Positions 29,079 through 38,701 are shown, counted from the first letter of the stretch. The stretch: 64,000 nt of DNA from Crocosphaera watsonii WH 8501 (GCF_000167195.1 NZ_AADV02000001.1:558001-622000); one strand, 5' to 3'. A program made the numbers and translations. Notes: generated by a model not told the origin, from the sequence alone.

Positions 29079-29852
29079 ATGGATGTTATCCCTGCGATCG
29101 ATCTGCTAGAAGGACGTTGTGTCCGTCTCTACCAAGGAGACTATCAACAATCCCAAGTTTATAACGAAAATCCTGTGGAAGTAGCCCGTCAATGGGCCGA
29201 TGAAGGAGCAACCCGTTTACATTTAGTGGACTTAGATGGGGCAAAACAGGGTCACCCAGTCAATCTTGATACCATAGAAGCTATCGTTAGAGCTATATCC
29301 ATTCCTGTACAAGTTGGAGGGGGATTACGCGATCGCCAAAGTATCGCCCAACTGATTGATTTAGGGGTCGCACGCACCATTGTCGGCACTGTGGCGGTGG
29401 AAAATCCTGCTTTGGTGCAAGAATTGTGTCAAGCTTTTCCAGGTAAAATTGCAGTGGGGATCGATGCTCGCAACGGGAAAGTTGCCACCAGAGGATGGCT
29501 AGAAACCTCCGAAGTCTTAGCAGTGGACTTAGCCCAACAAATGGCCGAATTTGGGGTGAGTGCCATTATTTATACAGATATACACCGTGACGGAACCCTA
29601 CAAGGGCCTAACCGTGAAGCCCTGGGAGAATTGGCACAGCAGATAAATATCCCTGTGATTGCTTCGGGGGGTGTTAGTTCTTTGAGTGATGTCTTAGGGT
29701 TATTGTCCTTAGAACCCATCGGCGTAGCTGGTGTAATTATTGGTAAGGCATTATACACAGGAGATGTCAGCTTAACCGAGGCAGTTCGGGCTGTTGGCCC
29801 TGGCCGTTGGCAAGATATTCCTCCTGATCTTGGTTCATCTGCTTTTAGTTAA
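29079..29852 (+). CDS. hisA: ProFAR isomerase of histidine biosynthesis
   Basis: The 257-residue TIM barrel catalyses the ProFAR-to-PRFAR isomerisation. Features are the catalytic Asp near the start ([12 protein letters not shown]), the phosphate-binding [13 protein letters not shown], the second catalytic Asp in [16 protein letters not shown], and [14 protein letters not shown]. The ATG at 29079 is chosen because it begins the family's MDVIPAID; an in-frame TTG at 29052 is less likely. The stop overlaps the stop of the convergent anti-sigma gene. Confidence 0.95.
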   Translation: MDVIPAIDLLEGRCVRLYQGDYQQSQVYNENPVEVARQWADEGATRLHLVDLDGAKQGHPVNLDTIEAIVRAISIPVQVGGGLRDRQSIAQLIDLGVARTIVGTVAVENPALVQELCQAFPGKIAVGIDARNGKVATRGWLETSEVLAVDLAQQMAEFGVSAIIYTDIHRDGTLQGPNREALGELAQQINIPVIASGGVSSLSDVLGLLSLEPIGVAGVIIGKALYTGDVSLTEAVRAVGPGRWQDIPPDLGSSAFS

Positions 29853-30319
29853 CGAAGAGTGGGAGGTATTTCTACCGCCGGACGGTTTAAAGCAATGGTT
29901 AGAGCTTGGTTATCTCCGTTGGTACGAGCATAACGGGGAAATAATCCATCCTGTAAAGAAATATGGGTAATGGAGCCAACAATCACCGCAGCAATTCCTA
30001 ACGCACTAGCAATCAAGCCCCGTTTTCTCCCGTCTTGACGATCTATGGTGTCAAAAACTCCCTGAGATAAGTCATCCACAGAAATAGAACTTTCTGGGAC
30101 CTTAAGAGTCGGAGTCTCTCGTTGCACCCGTAACAGTTGCTTATACAACTCATGGAACTCGGGATCAATATCCAGCCATTGCTGAACCTGTTTACGTTCT
30201 TCCGCTGTCAGTTCTCCGTCCATGTAGGCGCTCAACAACTCAAAACGCTCAAACTGATTATCCATATCACTTGAATCAGTGGGAAACAAACCTTGCTTAT
30301 GTTCAAAATTAGACATCAT
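29849..30319 (-). CDS. Putative anti-sigma factor for the adjacent ECF sigma factor
   Basis: The protein has 156 residues. The N-terminal helix pair [20 protein letters not shown] resembles the anti-sigma domain that clamps ECF sigma factors. A single hydrophobic segment around [19 protein letters not shown] suggests a membrane anchor with a short outer tail. There are no cysteines, so it cannot be a zinc-binding redox sensor. The start is set at tandem ATGs at 30319, preceded by AAGGAGA; the upstream ATG at 30370 lacks this. It lies 115 bases downstream of the sigma gene and is probably co-transcribed. Confidence 0.65.
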   Translation of the reverse strand: MMSNFEHKQGLFPTDSSDMDNQFERFELLSAYMDGELTAEERKQVQQWLDIDPEFHELYKQLLRVQRETPTLKVPESSISVDDLSQGVFDTIDRQDGRKRGLIASALGIAAVIVGSITHISLQDGLFPRYARTNGDNQALTIALNRPAVEIPPTLR

Positions 30320-30434
30320 GATTAATTTCTCCTTCGATCCTATAAATAAGACCCTTGGTTGCGGAGACAAATGCTTATAAAAGCACAGTCATGACACCCA
30401 TCACGAATGATAATTGAGATGAGAAGGATCTCAA

Positions 30435-31088
30435 CTAATCAACATATTTCTTTAAAACCGTTTGTAGTTTACCTCTGGCTCTAGCAATACGGGATTTGAC
30501 TGTACCCAAAGAAACCCCAGTCATTTCTGCGATTTCTTCGTAAGCTAGACCTTCGATTTCCCTTAAAATTATAGTGGTTCTAAAAGCTTCGGGTAAATCG
30601 GCGATCGCCACTTTGAGACGCTCATAAAATTCACGAGTAGCTAAATCGTCATCTGGACTAGGATAATCTGAGACAATATCCCATTCTATTTCTCCATCGT
30701 CTACCCGACGGGGAGCATCTAATGAGATAGGATGGCTAACTCGTTTCCTTTTACGTAATTCGTCATAAAATAAGTTTGTGGCAATTCTACTTAACCAACC
30801 CCGAAATTTAACCGGTTCATTAAGACGCTTAATATTGCGATAAACCCTAATCCAAACTTCTTGAGCTAGATCAGCGCGATCCTGCCAATCGGGGGCTAAA
30901 TGGTAAAGAATTCTATCTACGTGGGACTGATAACGGTTTAGAAGTTCAGCAAAGGCTACACGATCTGGCTTTGCTCCCTCCTGGCACTTAACAATCAAAT
31001 CGTAGTTTGAGAGCTTTTCTGGAGCTACTAGCGATTGCTTGCCCCACTGGCGAAGTAGTCCTTGAGATCCTGTAATTGCTTGACTCAT
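30435..31088 (-). CDS. sigG: ECF sigma factor (group 4, SigG/RpoE-like)
   Basis: The 217-residue protein has sigma region 2 at FAELLNRYQSHVDRILYHL and DLAQEVWIRVYRNIKR, and region 4 helix-turn-helix at LPEAFRTTIILREIEGLAYEEI and GVSLGTVKSRIARARGKL. Regions 1 and 3 are absent, as in ECF factors. Cyanobacterial SigG-type factors respond to envelope or light stress. The following gene looks like its anti-sigma partner. The name sigG is by resemblance. Confidence 0.8.
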   Translation of the reverse strand: MSQAITGSQGLLRQWGKQSLVAPEKLSNYDLIVKCQEGAKPDRVAFAELLNRYQSHVDRILYHLAPDWQDRADLAQEVWIRVYRNIKRLNEPVKFRGWLSRIATNLFYDELRKRKRVSHPISLDAPRRVDDGEIEWDIVSDYPSPDDDLATREFYERLKVAIADLPEAFRTTIILREIEGLAYEEIAEMTGVSLGTVKSRIARARGKLQTVLKKYVD

Positions 31089-31183
31089 AAGTTTACCTGA
31101 CGATGAATTCTCCTCACGTTAGCATCCTAGACGTAAGAGTTCAAACAATGGTTCCCTTGGGTTTAATCTTGTTTTTATATTTA

Positions 31184-31705
31184 TCAATCAGGGGCTAAGG
31201 ATTTAAGCATATCAGTCATATTTTTTAGAATATCCCTGCGTTGTTCTCGTTCGAGGGGTCTTCGGTTAGGAATCGTAGGACGTTGAAAATAGCTTTCAAT
31301 TCCTTCTGTCACCTCTTGAGCAATCAAACTTTGTAATTCTTCTTTTGCCCGTTTTCTTTGATAGTCTGCCCCTTCATGGGTGGTGGCATAGAGGGGAGGT
31401 AAACGGTTGAGGGCATAAGCTGCTATGTCTCCAATATCAAGGTTACAGGCTTCTTTTGATTCTTGTTTGGCAACTTGGTTAATGGCTTCACTCAAGACCA
31501 ATTCTTCCATAACGTTAATGAACTGTTTTCTTGCTACGGCTTTAACTTCTCCGGTTAATAATGCCCCCATCAGGCGATCTAATGCGGTGTATTCCTCCGT
31601 AGATAAGTCTGAAGCCGATTCACAGAGTCGTCCGACTTCTTCCTCCATTAGGGGTGTTAAATAGCCATTTTTGAGTGCGTTTTCGACAATTTGTTGAATG
31701 CTCAT
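31184..31705 (-). CDS. comFB: ComFB-family protein
   Basis: The C-terminal half (CNLDIGDIAAYALNRLPPLY, then THEGADYQRKRAKEELQSLI) is the ComFB (late competence development) domain, proposed in cyanobacteria to bind cyclic dinucleotides. The N-terminal 90 residues are helical and extra to Bacillus ComFB. The start is put at MSIQQIVENALKNG (31705). The upstream ATG at 31735 has no ribosome-binding site and adds an unlikely leader. Confidence 0.75.
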   Translation of the reverse strand: MSIQQIVENALKNGYLTPLMEEEVGRLCESASDLSTEEYTALDRLMGALLTGEVKAVARKQFINVMEELVLSEAINQVAKQESKEACNLDIGDIAAYALNRLPPLYATTHEGADYQRKRAKEELQSLIAQEVTEGIESYFQRPTIPNRRPLEREQRRDILKNMTDMLKSLAPD

Positions 31706-31737
31706 GGTTTTATTGTTTGCTAAAAAGAGGAGCAATC

Positions 31738-31818
31738 TTTGACATCCTCCCCGCCCTGAAACAAGCAGGGATTCCCTAAAACAGACTTAACTGTTTGTAT
31801 CTAGGAGTGGTTGACGTT
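31738..31818 (-). mobile_element. IS200/IS605 3'-end remnant
   Basis: On the minus strand this segment encodes STTPRYKQLSLF and a stop, then the element end GGGAATCCCTGCTTG through GGGGAGGATGTCAAA, which form a hairpin. The same tail occurs at 8509..8700. The upstream part of tnpB is absent. Confidence 0.6.
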
Positions 31819-31897
31819 AGATTACCAAAAATTGAACTAAAAGTTACAACCAGATAGCATTAATTTCCTTGTTGACAAAAGAAGCAATCTGATCGGG

Positions 31898-32110
31898 TTA
31901 AGGAACAGGTTTAATATAGATTAGGGCTTGTCGCCAAATTAACAGAGATTGCTCGGACTGATCCGAAACACAAATACATTGAGGATCTTGCCATAAAACT
32001 TGACCGGTGATGGTTTCTTGTGTGGTTAGCTGTATGACAATTTTTTGTTGCTCTTTGATGTACTTTTGAACTTGTCGAACACTAGGTAGCCCTGTATCAA
32101 ATTCAGTCAT
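31898..32110 (-). CDS. hfq: Cyanobacterial Hfq-like RNA-binding protein
   Basis: This 70-residue Sm-fold protein (SVRQVQKYIKEQQKIVIQLT, ETITGQVLWQDPQCICVSD, LLIWRQALIYIKPV) is the short cyanobacterial form of Hfq, which lacks the classical RNA-binding residues and in Synechocystis is tied to type IV pilus function. It is divergent from dapF, a neighbour pairing commonly seen in cyanobacteria. Confidence 0.88.
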   Translation of the reverse strand: MTEFDTGLPSVRQVQKYIKEQQKIVIQLTTQETITGQVLWQDPQCICVSDQSEQSLLIWRQALIYIKPVP

Positions 32111-32204
32111 GGTACTATGATGATTTATTTCTATTATCAGGTATCCCTTGTCCTTATGTGTCGGTTAATTGATAATTGTTGATATAGTCCTCGCTTGAAT
32201 TATT

Positions 32205-33041
32205 ATGGAATTTACTAAATATCAGGGTCTAGGTAATGACTTTATTTTAGTGGATAATCGCCACAGTACCACCCCCTCATTGTCCCCAGAAGAAGCCGTT
32301 AAATTATGCGATCGCCATTTTGGAATCGGGGCAGATGGAGTGATTTTTGCTCTCCCTGGAGATGAAAATAGCGATTACACTATGCGGATTTTTAATTCTG
32401 ATGGTTCAGAACCGCAAATGTGTGGCAACGGAATTCGTTGTTTAGCCCGTTTCTTGGCTAAATTAGAAGGGATTGACACTACAGAAAAATCTTACCGTAT
32501 TCAAACCTTAGCAGGTATCATCATCCCTAATTTAGAAGCAGAAGGACAAGTAAAGGTGGATATGGGAACCCCTTTTTTATTGGCCAAGGAAATTCCTACC
32601 ACGTTAACCAAAGCAGAAGAAAAGGTCATTGATCAATCCTTAGAAGTAGGAGATCAATCTTGGTTAGTGACTTGTGTGAGTATGGGTAATCCTCACTGTA
32701 TTACTTTTGTAGAAGATGTAGCTAAGATTCCTTTGGAAACCATTGGTCCAAAATTTGAGCATCATGCTGTATTCCCCGAACGAACCAATACAGAATTTAT
32801 CGAAGTAGTTCGCCGTGATTACCTGAAAATGAGAGTTTGGGAACGGGGGGCAGGAATAACTTTAGCCTGTGGAACAGGTGCTTGTGCTTCTGTTGTAGCA
32901 GGGGTATTAACGGGACATTGCGATCGCCTTTGCACAGTGGAGTTACCTGGAGGATGTTTAACAATTGAATGGTCTAAAAAAGATAATCGACTGTATATGA
33001 CAGGCCCTGCTGAAGAGGTTTTTACCGGGGTTATTGATTAG
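32205..33041 (+). CDS. dapF: Diaminopimelate epimerase
   Basis: The 278-residue enzyme converts LL-DAP to meso-DAP for lysine and peptidoglycan. Both catalytic cysteines are visible, in [13 protein letters not shown] and [15 protein letters not shown], as are the N-terminal [16 protein letters not shown] and the ERGAG loop. Length is as expected. Confidence 0.96.
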   Translation: MEFTKYQGLGNDFILVDNRHSTTPSLSPEEAVKLCDRHFGIGADGVIFALPGDENSDYTMRIFNSDGSEPQMCGNGIRCLARFLAKLEGIDTTEKSYRIQTLAGIIIPNLEAEGQVKVDMGTPFLLAKEIPTTLTKAEEKVIDQSLEVGDQSWLVTCVSMGNPHCITFVEDVAKIPLETIGPKFEHHAVFPERTNTEFIEVVRRDYLKMRVWERGAGITLACGTGACASVVAGVLTGHCDRLCTVELPGGCLTIEWSKKDNRLYMTGPAEEVFTGVID

Positions 33042-33063
33042 TGACATCCTCCCACGCTAACTG

Positions 33064-34082
33064 CTAGGCAGTATAGCGTGGGCTTCCCGACTCACGACGG
33101 GATATTTCTGCCCACAGGGGTGTACCCCTACGCCAGTTATCTAGGCTCATCACCCCCGACACCTCGACTTGACAGACTGTTTCCTTTCCTCTGAGTCCCA
33201 GAGTAGTAGTTTCTATTCCTCGATTGCAAATTTCCTGTGCCGATGCTACGTCTCTATAACAGCGATAGCCACATTCAGGACAATAATGTGTCCTATCAGC
33301 TAGAGTTTTTCTGACTTCTGTACGACAATTTGGGCAAGTCTGGCTAGTCCCCCGATGGTCAACTAAACCGAAATATTTCCCTCTTATCAAACAGACATAT
33401 TTCAGAATATCCCTAAACTGCCCAAAACTCGCATCTAGAGTATGCTTACCCAAAAAGCCCTTGGCCATAGTCCGAAAGTCAATATCCTCCATGAAGATAC
33501 TGTCTCCCATGTCACAAACTTTGTGGGCTAATTTGAACTGATAATCTTTACGTTTGAAAGCAATATGATTATGTTGTTGTTCTACTCGTTTTCTAGCTTT
33601 TTCGTAGTTCTTGGAACGCTTCTGTTTTCTACTTAGGCGACGTTGCAGCAATTTCAGCTTGCGTTGTTCACTTTTGAAGAATTTACGCCCTTTTTCTACA
33701 TAGTTATCACTAGTTGCTAAGTAACTAGATAACCCCACATCTAACCCTAAAGGATGCCCAAAAGGAGCATTAACTTCAGGTAAGTTAATGTCTGATTGAA
33801 TGATAATTACGGCAAACCATCCCATTGCTTTCTTAACAACTCTTATCTGCTTAATAACAAAACCATCAGGTATTGGACGATGAAGATTTATCTGTACTTT
33901 TCCTAATTTTGGTAATTTTATTTGCCATCCACCCACCCCCAGCCCCTCCTGGGAGGGGAGTTGGAGGGGTGGGTTTTTGAATTGAGGAAACAGCAAAGAC
34001 TTCATCTGTCCATACTTTTTGAACCGAGGAAAACCAAAACCCCTATTACGAAAGAAATCCCAAGCATCATGTAGTCTTCTTA
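33064..34082 (-). pseudogene. tnpB: TnpB, 5'-truncated, with an in-frame palindrome insert
   Basis: The RuvC residues are present: Asp in HPLGLDVGLSSYLATS, Glu in SIFMEDIDFRTMA, and Asp in CYRDVASAQEICNRG. The zinc ribbon is intact (SQTCPNCRTEV, then YCPECGYRC). About 80-100 N-terminal residues are missing. Between FPQFK and WQIKLPKLGKV there are some 17 extra residues (PPLQLPSQEGLGVGG), encoded by a G/C-rich inverted repeat at 33929..33973. The frame's apparent start MKCGIW lies within the IS1634-type end. It is not expected to be active. Confidence 0.8.
33929..33973. repeat. G/C-rich inverted repeat inserted inside tnpB
   Basis: The arms ACCCACCCCCAGCCCCTCC and GGAGGGGAGTTGGAGGGGTG fold into a long imperfect stem in otherwise AT-rich sequence. 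It keeps the reading frame open. It resembles the short repeats seen between genes at 44595..44630, 47615..47660 and 48205..48236 in base composition, but not in exact sequence. Confidence 0.65.
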
Positions 34083-36089
34083 CCCAGATTCCGCACTTCA
34101 AAATGTAGTATGAAAAAATACATAGTTTTAAAAAGTCCGAAAATCATACCTGGGCAAGAATATTTCTCTTTTCATTAAATTTTTAGGAAAAATAATCAAA
34201 TTAAGAAGATTTATACTCATTGAAAACTTAGTAAGACTCAGCACAAACGAAGGAGAGTTTCCTCTTCTCATTTGATATCATTAGACTCTTATTCTTTTAT
34301 TATTTTTGCTTTATCCAATTCAATTTATAGATAATATCTTTGACAAGATGCAGGTAATAAACTCAATATAAAACGCCTTTCTTCTGTTAAATTGACAATT
34401 TGTTTAACTCCGTTTAAAATCACATAATGAATACCTTGAAAACATTGAAATATCCACCTCAAAGTCGGACGCAATGTTACTTTCCCTACTTGATTATTTA
34501 TTCCTTTTTTGACTCTTTTTAAACAATTTCTTAATTCTCTTTGCCCCAAGTTATAAATCAACAAACACAAAGACATTAAAAATAACATTGTTTCTATTCT
34601 TTCTGGTTTTTCAACGAAGAAACTATCAGTAAAAAATAAGGGATCTTTCAAAAATCGAAATCCTCTTTCCGTAGATTGCTGGTTTTTATAAGTTATCAGA
34701 ATTTCACTAGCTTCTAATTTATTTTCCTCTACTAAGTTAGTTGCTAAAATAAATTTTCCTGCTTCTTTAGTCTTTCTACTTATCTCTTCATCTTTTTTGA
34801 TGATCAGACTAATCATTTTATAAATCTTTTCCTTTTTTTTCGAGTAAGTTTCAATCAGTTCAACTTCTTTTATTTCCAACAATCTCAATTTTTTATTAAT
34901 AGCTTTTAATTTATATCGAGCAGCTTGAGGATGTTCAAATTCTTCAGATTGTATTTCTTTAAGAAATTTTTGGGATTTCTTCTCTTCTTGGGAAAGTTGT
35001 TTTTCTAGTTTTTCCAAATCACTTTTCTGTCTTTTTTCACTCAAGACTATTAACCAAGTTTGCTTGATTCCACCATAAGTAACAATTTCTTCTTTCCAGG
35101 TATAACTTTCTAAATTTAGGTCACTTCTTTTTTCTTTATCTTCGTCTTTTACTTCTTCCACCTCTATATTTTGCACTAATTCTTTTGCTTTTTTTATGGT
35201 CATTGGAACTCTCGTTATCCATTTTAAATGTTGGATTAGTTGGAGATTTTCTTGACCATATAAAGCACTATCACAAACCATGATACTATCAAACTTTATT
35301 TGCTTTTTGAATTCTACTAAAACTTTTCCAAATACAGCTTTATCAGATTCATTTCCATCTCCTACTCTCACAAATAATGGAATATCTCCATCTTGGCTTG
35401 TTATTAAATCCAAGACACATTGTTTTAAGTCTGGTCTATGATCCCGAGAATATCCTTTCTTAATAAAAATTGGTCTTTCTTTAATAATTTTTTCTTCTTC
35501 CTGTTTCTCTTTATCTTCTTCCCTTTTATATTCTCCATCTAAATGAAATGATGTGGAATCTAAATGGGAGTATTTAAGGTCTATTTTAAATTTTTTAATT
35601 ACTTCTAAAACTACTTCAATAAAAATATCATTTAGTCCATATTTATATAATTCATCCATTACTCTCCCAATTTTATCATCATTAAGGTAATCAGGTTTAA
35701 TTCTTTCTCCTAACAATTTCTCAATGGCTTTATCTTGAAAAAACTGACTGAATAAATATAGAGGTCTTGAAACAAATCCTAGTCCATTGATTAAAATAGA
35801 CTTAACTACTGTACCTGCTGAGATTTTTTCTCTAACATCTATTCCTAATTTATTATTAATTATTTTGACTATTCCTATTTCATCAATTAAACCAGCTACT
35901 ATCCCTAAATGGTCTAAATTTTTAACTTGTATTTCTTCTAAATAAGACATTTTTCGCTCTTTTTTTACAGAGGAAACAACTTAAACAATTATCCCACTTT
36001 TTTGTCTTCAAGAGCTTAAGCAATTATACTTAATTATTAACCCCAGGCTTGTAGTATTTAATGCTACTTTTTGAAGTGCGGAATCTGGG
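34083..36089 (-). mobile_element. IS1634-type element, complete
   Basis: Inverted repeats CCCAGATTCCGCACTTCAAA and TTTTTGAAGTGCGGAATCTGGG-type ends enclose 2007 bp. Flanks are unrelated genes (tnpB on the left, an FG-GAP/PEP-CTERM gene on the right) and share only three bases, TTA. The 5-6-bp duplication usual for this family is not visible. Confidence 0.88.
34325..35950 (-). CDS. IS1634-family transposase
   Basis: This 541-residue transposase has the DUF4277-like N-terminus (VKNLDHLGIVAGLIDEIGIV), then a DDE core: Asp in LKYSHLDSTSFHLDGEY, Asp in DSIMVCDSALYG and Glu in QQSTERGFRFLKDPLF. A Lys/Glu-rich coiled insert (305-385) separates the second Asp from the Glu. The frame is intact. The family is assigned from these motifs and the length. 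Confidence 0.88.
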   Translation of the reverse strand: MSYLEEIQVKNLDHLGIVAGLIDEIGIVKIINNKLGIDVREKISAGTVVKSILINGLGFVSRPLYLFSQFFQDKAIEKLLGERIKPDYLNDDKIGRVMDELYKYGLNDIFIEVVLEVIKKFKIDLKYSHLDSTSFHLDGEYKREEDKEKQEEEKIIKERPIFIKKGYSRDHRPDLKQCVLDLITSQDGDIPLFVRVGDGNESDKAVFGKVLVEFKKQIKFDSIMVCDSALYGQENLQLIQHLKWITRVPMTIKKAKELVQNIEVEEVKDEDKEKRSDLNLESYTWKEEIVTYGGIKQTWLIVLSEKRQKSDLEKLEKQLSQEEKKSQKFLKEIQSEEFEHPQAARYKLKAINKKLRLLEIKEVELIETYSKKKEKIYKMISLIIKKDEEISRKTKEAGKFILATNLVEENKLEASEILITYKNQQSTERGFRFLKDPLFFTDSFFVEKPERIETMLFLMSLCLLIYNLGQRELRNCLKRVKKGINNQVGKVTLRPTLRWIFQCFQGIHYVILNGVKQIVNLTEERRFILSLLPASCQRYYL

Positions 36090-36341
36090 TTACAAAAGTT
36101 AACCGCCCCTGATGGTTCGGCCGGTGATTTATTTGGGGCTTCTGTGTCATTGTCAGGTGATAGGGCTTTAGTGGGTAGTTTCCGTGATGATGATAATGGA
36201 ATTGATAGTGGTTCAGCTTATGTGTTTACAAATAGCCAACCCGTACCAGAACCTTTAACTATTTTAGGTGCTGGAACTGCCATTGGTTTTGGTGCATTTT
36301 TTAAACGCAAATTAGCTAAGAAGAATCAAAAACAAGGTTAA
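36090..36341 (+). pseudogene. FG-GAP repeat/PEP-CTERM protein, C-terminal remnant
   Basis: An open frame from the IS boundary reads LTAPDGSAGDLFGASVSLSG and GSAYVFTNSQPV, an FG-GAP-like beta-propeller blade. It ends with the PEP-CTERM sorting signal VPEPLTILGAGTAIGFGAFF followed by KRKLAKK. Such proteins are exported, and the tail is cleaved by an exosortase. Everything N-terminal is missing, including the signal peptide, so this is a remnant even though a GTG at 36144 could open it. Confidence 0.75.
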
Positions 36342-36355
36342 TAACTGTTTTGATC

Positions 36356-36393
36356 CCATTGTAGAGATGTTTTAGGAAATGTCTCTACAATGG
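36356..36393. terminator. Stem-loop with 12-bp perfect arms
   Basis: CCATTGTAGAGA and TCTCTACAATGG pair over a 14-base loop, just after the PEP-CTERM remnant. This could end its transcription, or it may be one of the many dispersed cyanobacterial palindromes. No clear T run follows. Confidence 0.45.
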
Positions 36394-36444
36394 TTGGAAA
36401 AAATGGATTATAATCAAGATAAAGTACATTTTAAAAGCTAAGTC

Positions 36445-36687
36445 ATGCCAAACTATCATCCAGACACCCATAATTCTCATAATATAGAAATACGAGAAAA
36501 AGTTATAGCGGAGGTTGAACAAACACCAGAAGAATATTTACCCAATTTGTTAGAAATGATTCGTCTATTTCGTGAAAGTGTAACTCTGAAATCAGCAGAA
36601 GAGAGTTTTCGTCAAGGATGGTATGAAGCAATAACAGATAATACTATTCCTGTTTCTCAACTTTGGGATGGAATTGATGCAGAATGA
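36445..36687 (+). CDS. Putative antitoxin of a type II toxin-antitoxin pair
   Basis: This 80-residue, acidic, helical protein has a C-terminal segment ESFRQGWYEAITDNTIPVSQ ending LWDGIDAE, found in small cyanobacterial genes directly upstream of RelE-like toxins. The stop overlaps the start of the next gene by 11 bases (or 20 if the earlier ATG is used), as in toxin-antitoxin operons. No DNA-binding domain is obvious. Confidence 0.6.
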   Translation: MPNYHPDTHNSHNIEIREKVIAEVEQTPEEYLPNLLEMIRLFRESVTLKSAEESFRQGWYEAITDNTIPVSQLWDGIDAE

Positions 36688-37027
36688 ATCACAATCTATC
36701 CAAATTTTAGTTACTTCTGAATTCAAGAGAAATTTAAAGATATTATCTAAAAGGTATCGTCATATTCGTTCTGATGTTCAACCTATTATTGATCAGTTAC
36801 AATCAGGAGAAATAGTTGGTGATCAGATCCCTAAGATTCCTTATACTGTTTTTAAAGTTAGAATAAAAAATAGTGATAACCAAAAGGGTAAAAGTGGAGG
36901 TTATCGCTTTATTTATTATCTTAAGACTTCAAATAAGATTATTTTAGTAACTATTTATTCAAAATCTGATCAGCAAGACGTAGCTATTACTAAAATAAAA
37001 CAAATTATAGATGGTTTTTTATCCTAG
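36677..37027 (+). CDS. RelE/ParE-family toxin
   Basis: The 116-residue basic protein has TSEFKRNLKILSKRYRHIRS near the N-terminus and the RelE-like core GGYRFIYYLKTSNKIILVTI followed by YSKSDQQDV and a C-terminal helix. This fits ribosome-dependent or gyrase-type toxins of the RelE/ParE superfamily. The start could be ATG 36668 or 36677, both overlapping the antitoxin gene. Activity is not shown by sequence. Confidence 0.65.
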   Translation: MQNESQSIQILVTSEFKRNLKILSKRYRHIRSDVQPIIDQLQSGEIVGDQIPKIPYTVFKVRIKNSDNQKGKSGGYRFIYYLKTSNKIILVTIYSKSDQQDVAITKIKQIIDGFLS

Positions 37028-37087
37028 TAAAGCAAATTTAAAGTTTAGTCATGACAATGTTATTAATGTAGTTAATTGTTTTTATTT

Positions 37088-38560
37088 CTAATTAGCTAGG
37101 AAAATATGCATAGGATAAGATTCAGCTACTAATTGATTAGCTTTTGTTTCAATATTGAGATTAGATTGAAACGCATATTTTGGCTGAGTTTCTTCAAAGT
37201 CAAGTAAGGTTTTAATGCGTTGATATGCTTGATAAGCAACCGTAGGAAAGAAGGAAAACTTACCTGGTAAAACACACATATAATTACTGTCCTCATCAGA
37301 CTCAATCCAATAACTATAGCGTCGTTTTTGTTCTTCCTGACTAATAAATTCGGTCTTAACACATTCATAACTATATAGTTGACGACTATATAACTTTTCT
37401 TTGCCAAAATAACGTTCTGCTGATTCTAAAATGGGTTCTATATCAACTCCATCATTACTATCATCATTAGCATAGCCAGAATCAGCTAATAAAGAGTAAA
37501 TATATTTTTCATGTCCTAGTTCTCTTTGTTGCACAAAATGATTAAAATGAAAACGGGTTTTAGTTGACATTCTGACAAAATTAGTATCCACTAAAGCAGG
37601 ATAAGCTACCACCATTGCGCTGCGACTTCTCTTTAATTTTGCCCTTACTTGTAAATCTTTTAAAAAGGGTTCAAAACCTTCTCCAACTGCAAAGATAAAT
37701 AACTTGGCTTTTAATCGTTTTGAACGTCCTTCTTGGGTTTCACATAATAAACTTTTGATTCTTAGTTTACCATAACCATCAATTAACAATTTGTTGATTT
37801 TTATTCCAGTCTCAAATGTTACCCCACGACTCAAACAACTTCCGACTAAATCTTGTAGTATTCTACTGGTGTGCATAGAACAATCTAGGGTTTTAATAAA
37901 GTCATAATTAGAGGGAGCCATGTTATAAGATTCATCAAATTGACTGCAAAGATTACGGATAATTTCTGTTGAATCTTTCAAAGAACAATCTAACTTTTCA
38001 TAATTTTCGACTTGTTCATAAGTTGGTGCTAAACATTGATCATTAACTAACCAATTATGTTGTTTTCCGTAGGCAACTTCTAATCTTCCTAAAACTCTAT
38101 TGCGCTGGATATTTATTTGTATGGCATCACTTTTTAAGCGAGATGAGCGAATTTCTGGGGCATCTTCTTGGGGATAAATTAAATAAACAGGAGCATCATT
38201 AAACCAACCTTTTGAGTTAGGACAAATATTAGGGCTGAAAAAATTCGTGTTTTTTTCTACTAAATTAACATTACATTGCTCCTTAAAATAAGGACTGTAA
38301 AGGTTTATTAAATCTTCTAAACCGTTGACACAATTAATAAAAGTTTGAGCATCATCTTGACCAGAATATAACGCACCAGTATGGTACCATCCTTCTAATT
38401 TTCCTGATGCTAAAGTACCCAGTTGGGGAGCTTTTTCTAACAGTTTAATGGATAAGTTACTATGACGGGCTAAAAATTCGGCAATGGCCACTCCAGCGAT
38501 ACCACCACCTACGACAACAACATCAACGTATTCAATTTCTGAGACTTGAAGAGGTTTCAT
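37088..38560 (-). CDS. FAD-dependent oxidoreductase (DAO-like)
   Basis: The 490-residue protein has the dinucleotide-binding VDVVVVGGGIAGVAIAEFLA and then LLEKAPQLGTLASGKLEGWYHTG, as in D-amino-acid oxidase/glycerol-3-phosphate dehydrogenase-type flavoproteins. A second FAD-contact segment is KLFIFAVGEGFEPF. There is no clear transmembrane segment. The substrate is unknown. It stands alone between a toxin gene and mutL. Confidence 0.7.
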   Translation of the reverse strand: MKPLQVSEIEYVDVVVVGGGIAGVAIAEFLARHSNLSIKLLEKAPQLGTLASGKLEGWYHTGALYSGQDDAQTFINCVNGLEDLINLYSPYFKEQCNVNLVEKNTNFFSPNICPNSKGWFNDAPVYLIYPQEDAPEIRSSRLKSDAIQINIQRNRVLGRLEVAYGKQHNWLVNDQCLAPTYEQVENYEKLDCSLKDSTEIIRNLCSQFDESYNMAPSNYDFIKTLDCSMHTSRILQDLVGSCLSRGVTFETGIKINKLLIDGYGKLRIKSLLCETQEGRSKRLKAKLFIFAVGEGFEPFLKDLQVRAKLKRSRSAMVVAYPALVDTNFVRMSTKTRFHFNHFVQQRELGHEKYIYSLLADSGYANDDSNDGVDIEPILESAERYFGKEKLYSRQLYSYECVKTEFISQEEQKRRYSYWIESDEDSNYMCVLPGKFSFFPTVAYQAYQRIKTLLDFEETQPKYAFQSNLNIETKANQLVAESYPMHIFLAN

Positions 38561-38701
38561 AAACAGGCTAATAAGACGATTTTTTAGATTGATTTTATAG
38601 GTCAGATTAGATTATAACGTAAAATAAAAAACCTATGCTGAGCCGAAATCCGAAATTCTCAATGGATCATGGATAATGTACTGCTATAGAACCACTAAAA
38701 C

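Larger units (their letters stand above)
33042..34082 (-). mobile_element. IS200/IS605 element, 3' part (truncated by IS1634-type element)
   Basis: The right end is a hairpin, CCCACGCT/AGCGTGGG, at 33050..33081, immediately after dapF. The tnpB gene runs leftward-coded through this block and loses its 5' end at 34083 where the IS1634-type terminal repeat begins. Confidence 0.7.

Noticed and set aside
31898-32110. The 70-codon frame as a spurious ORF
   Set aside because: Kept as hfq: the Sm-fold segments and divergent position to dapF fit well.
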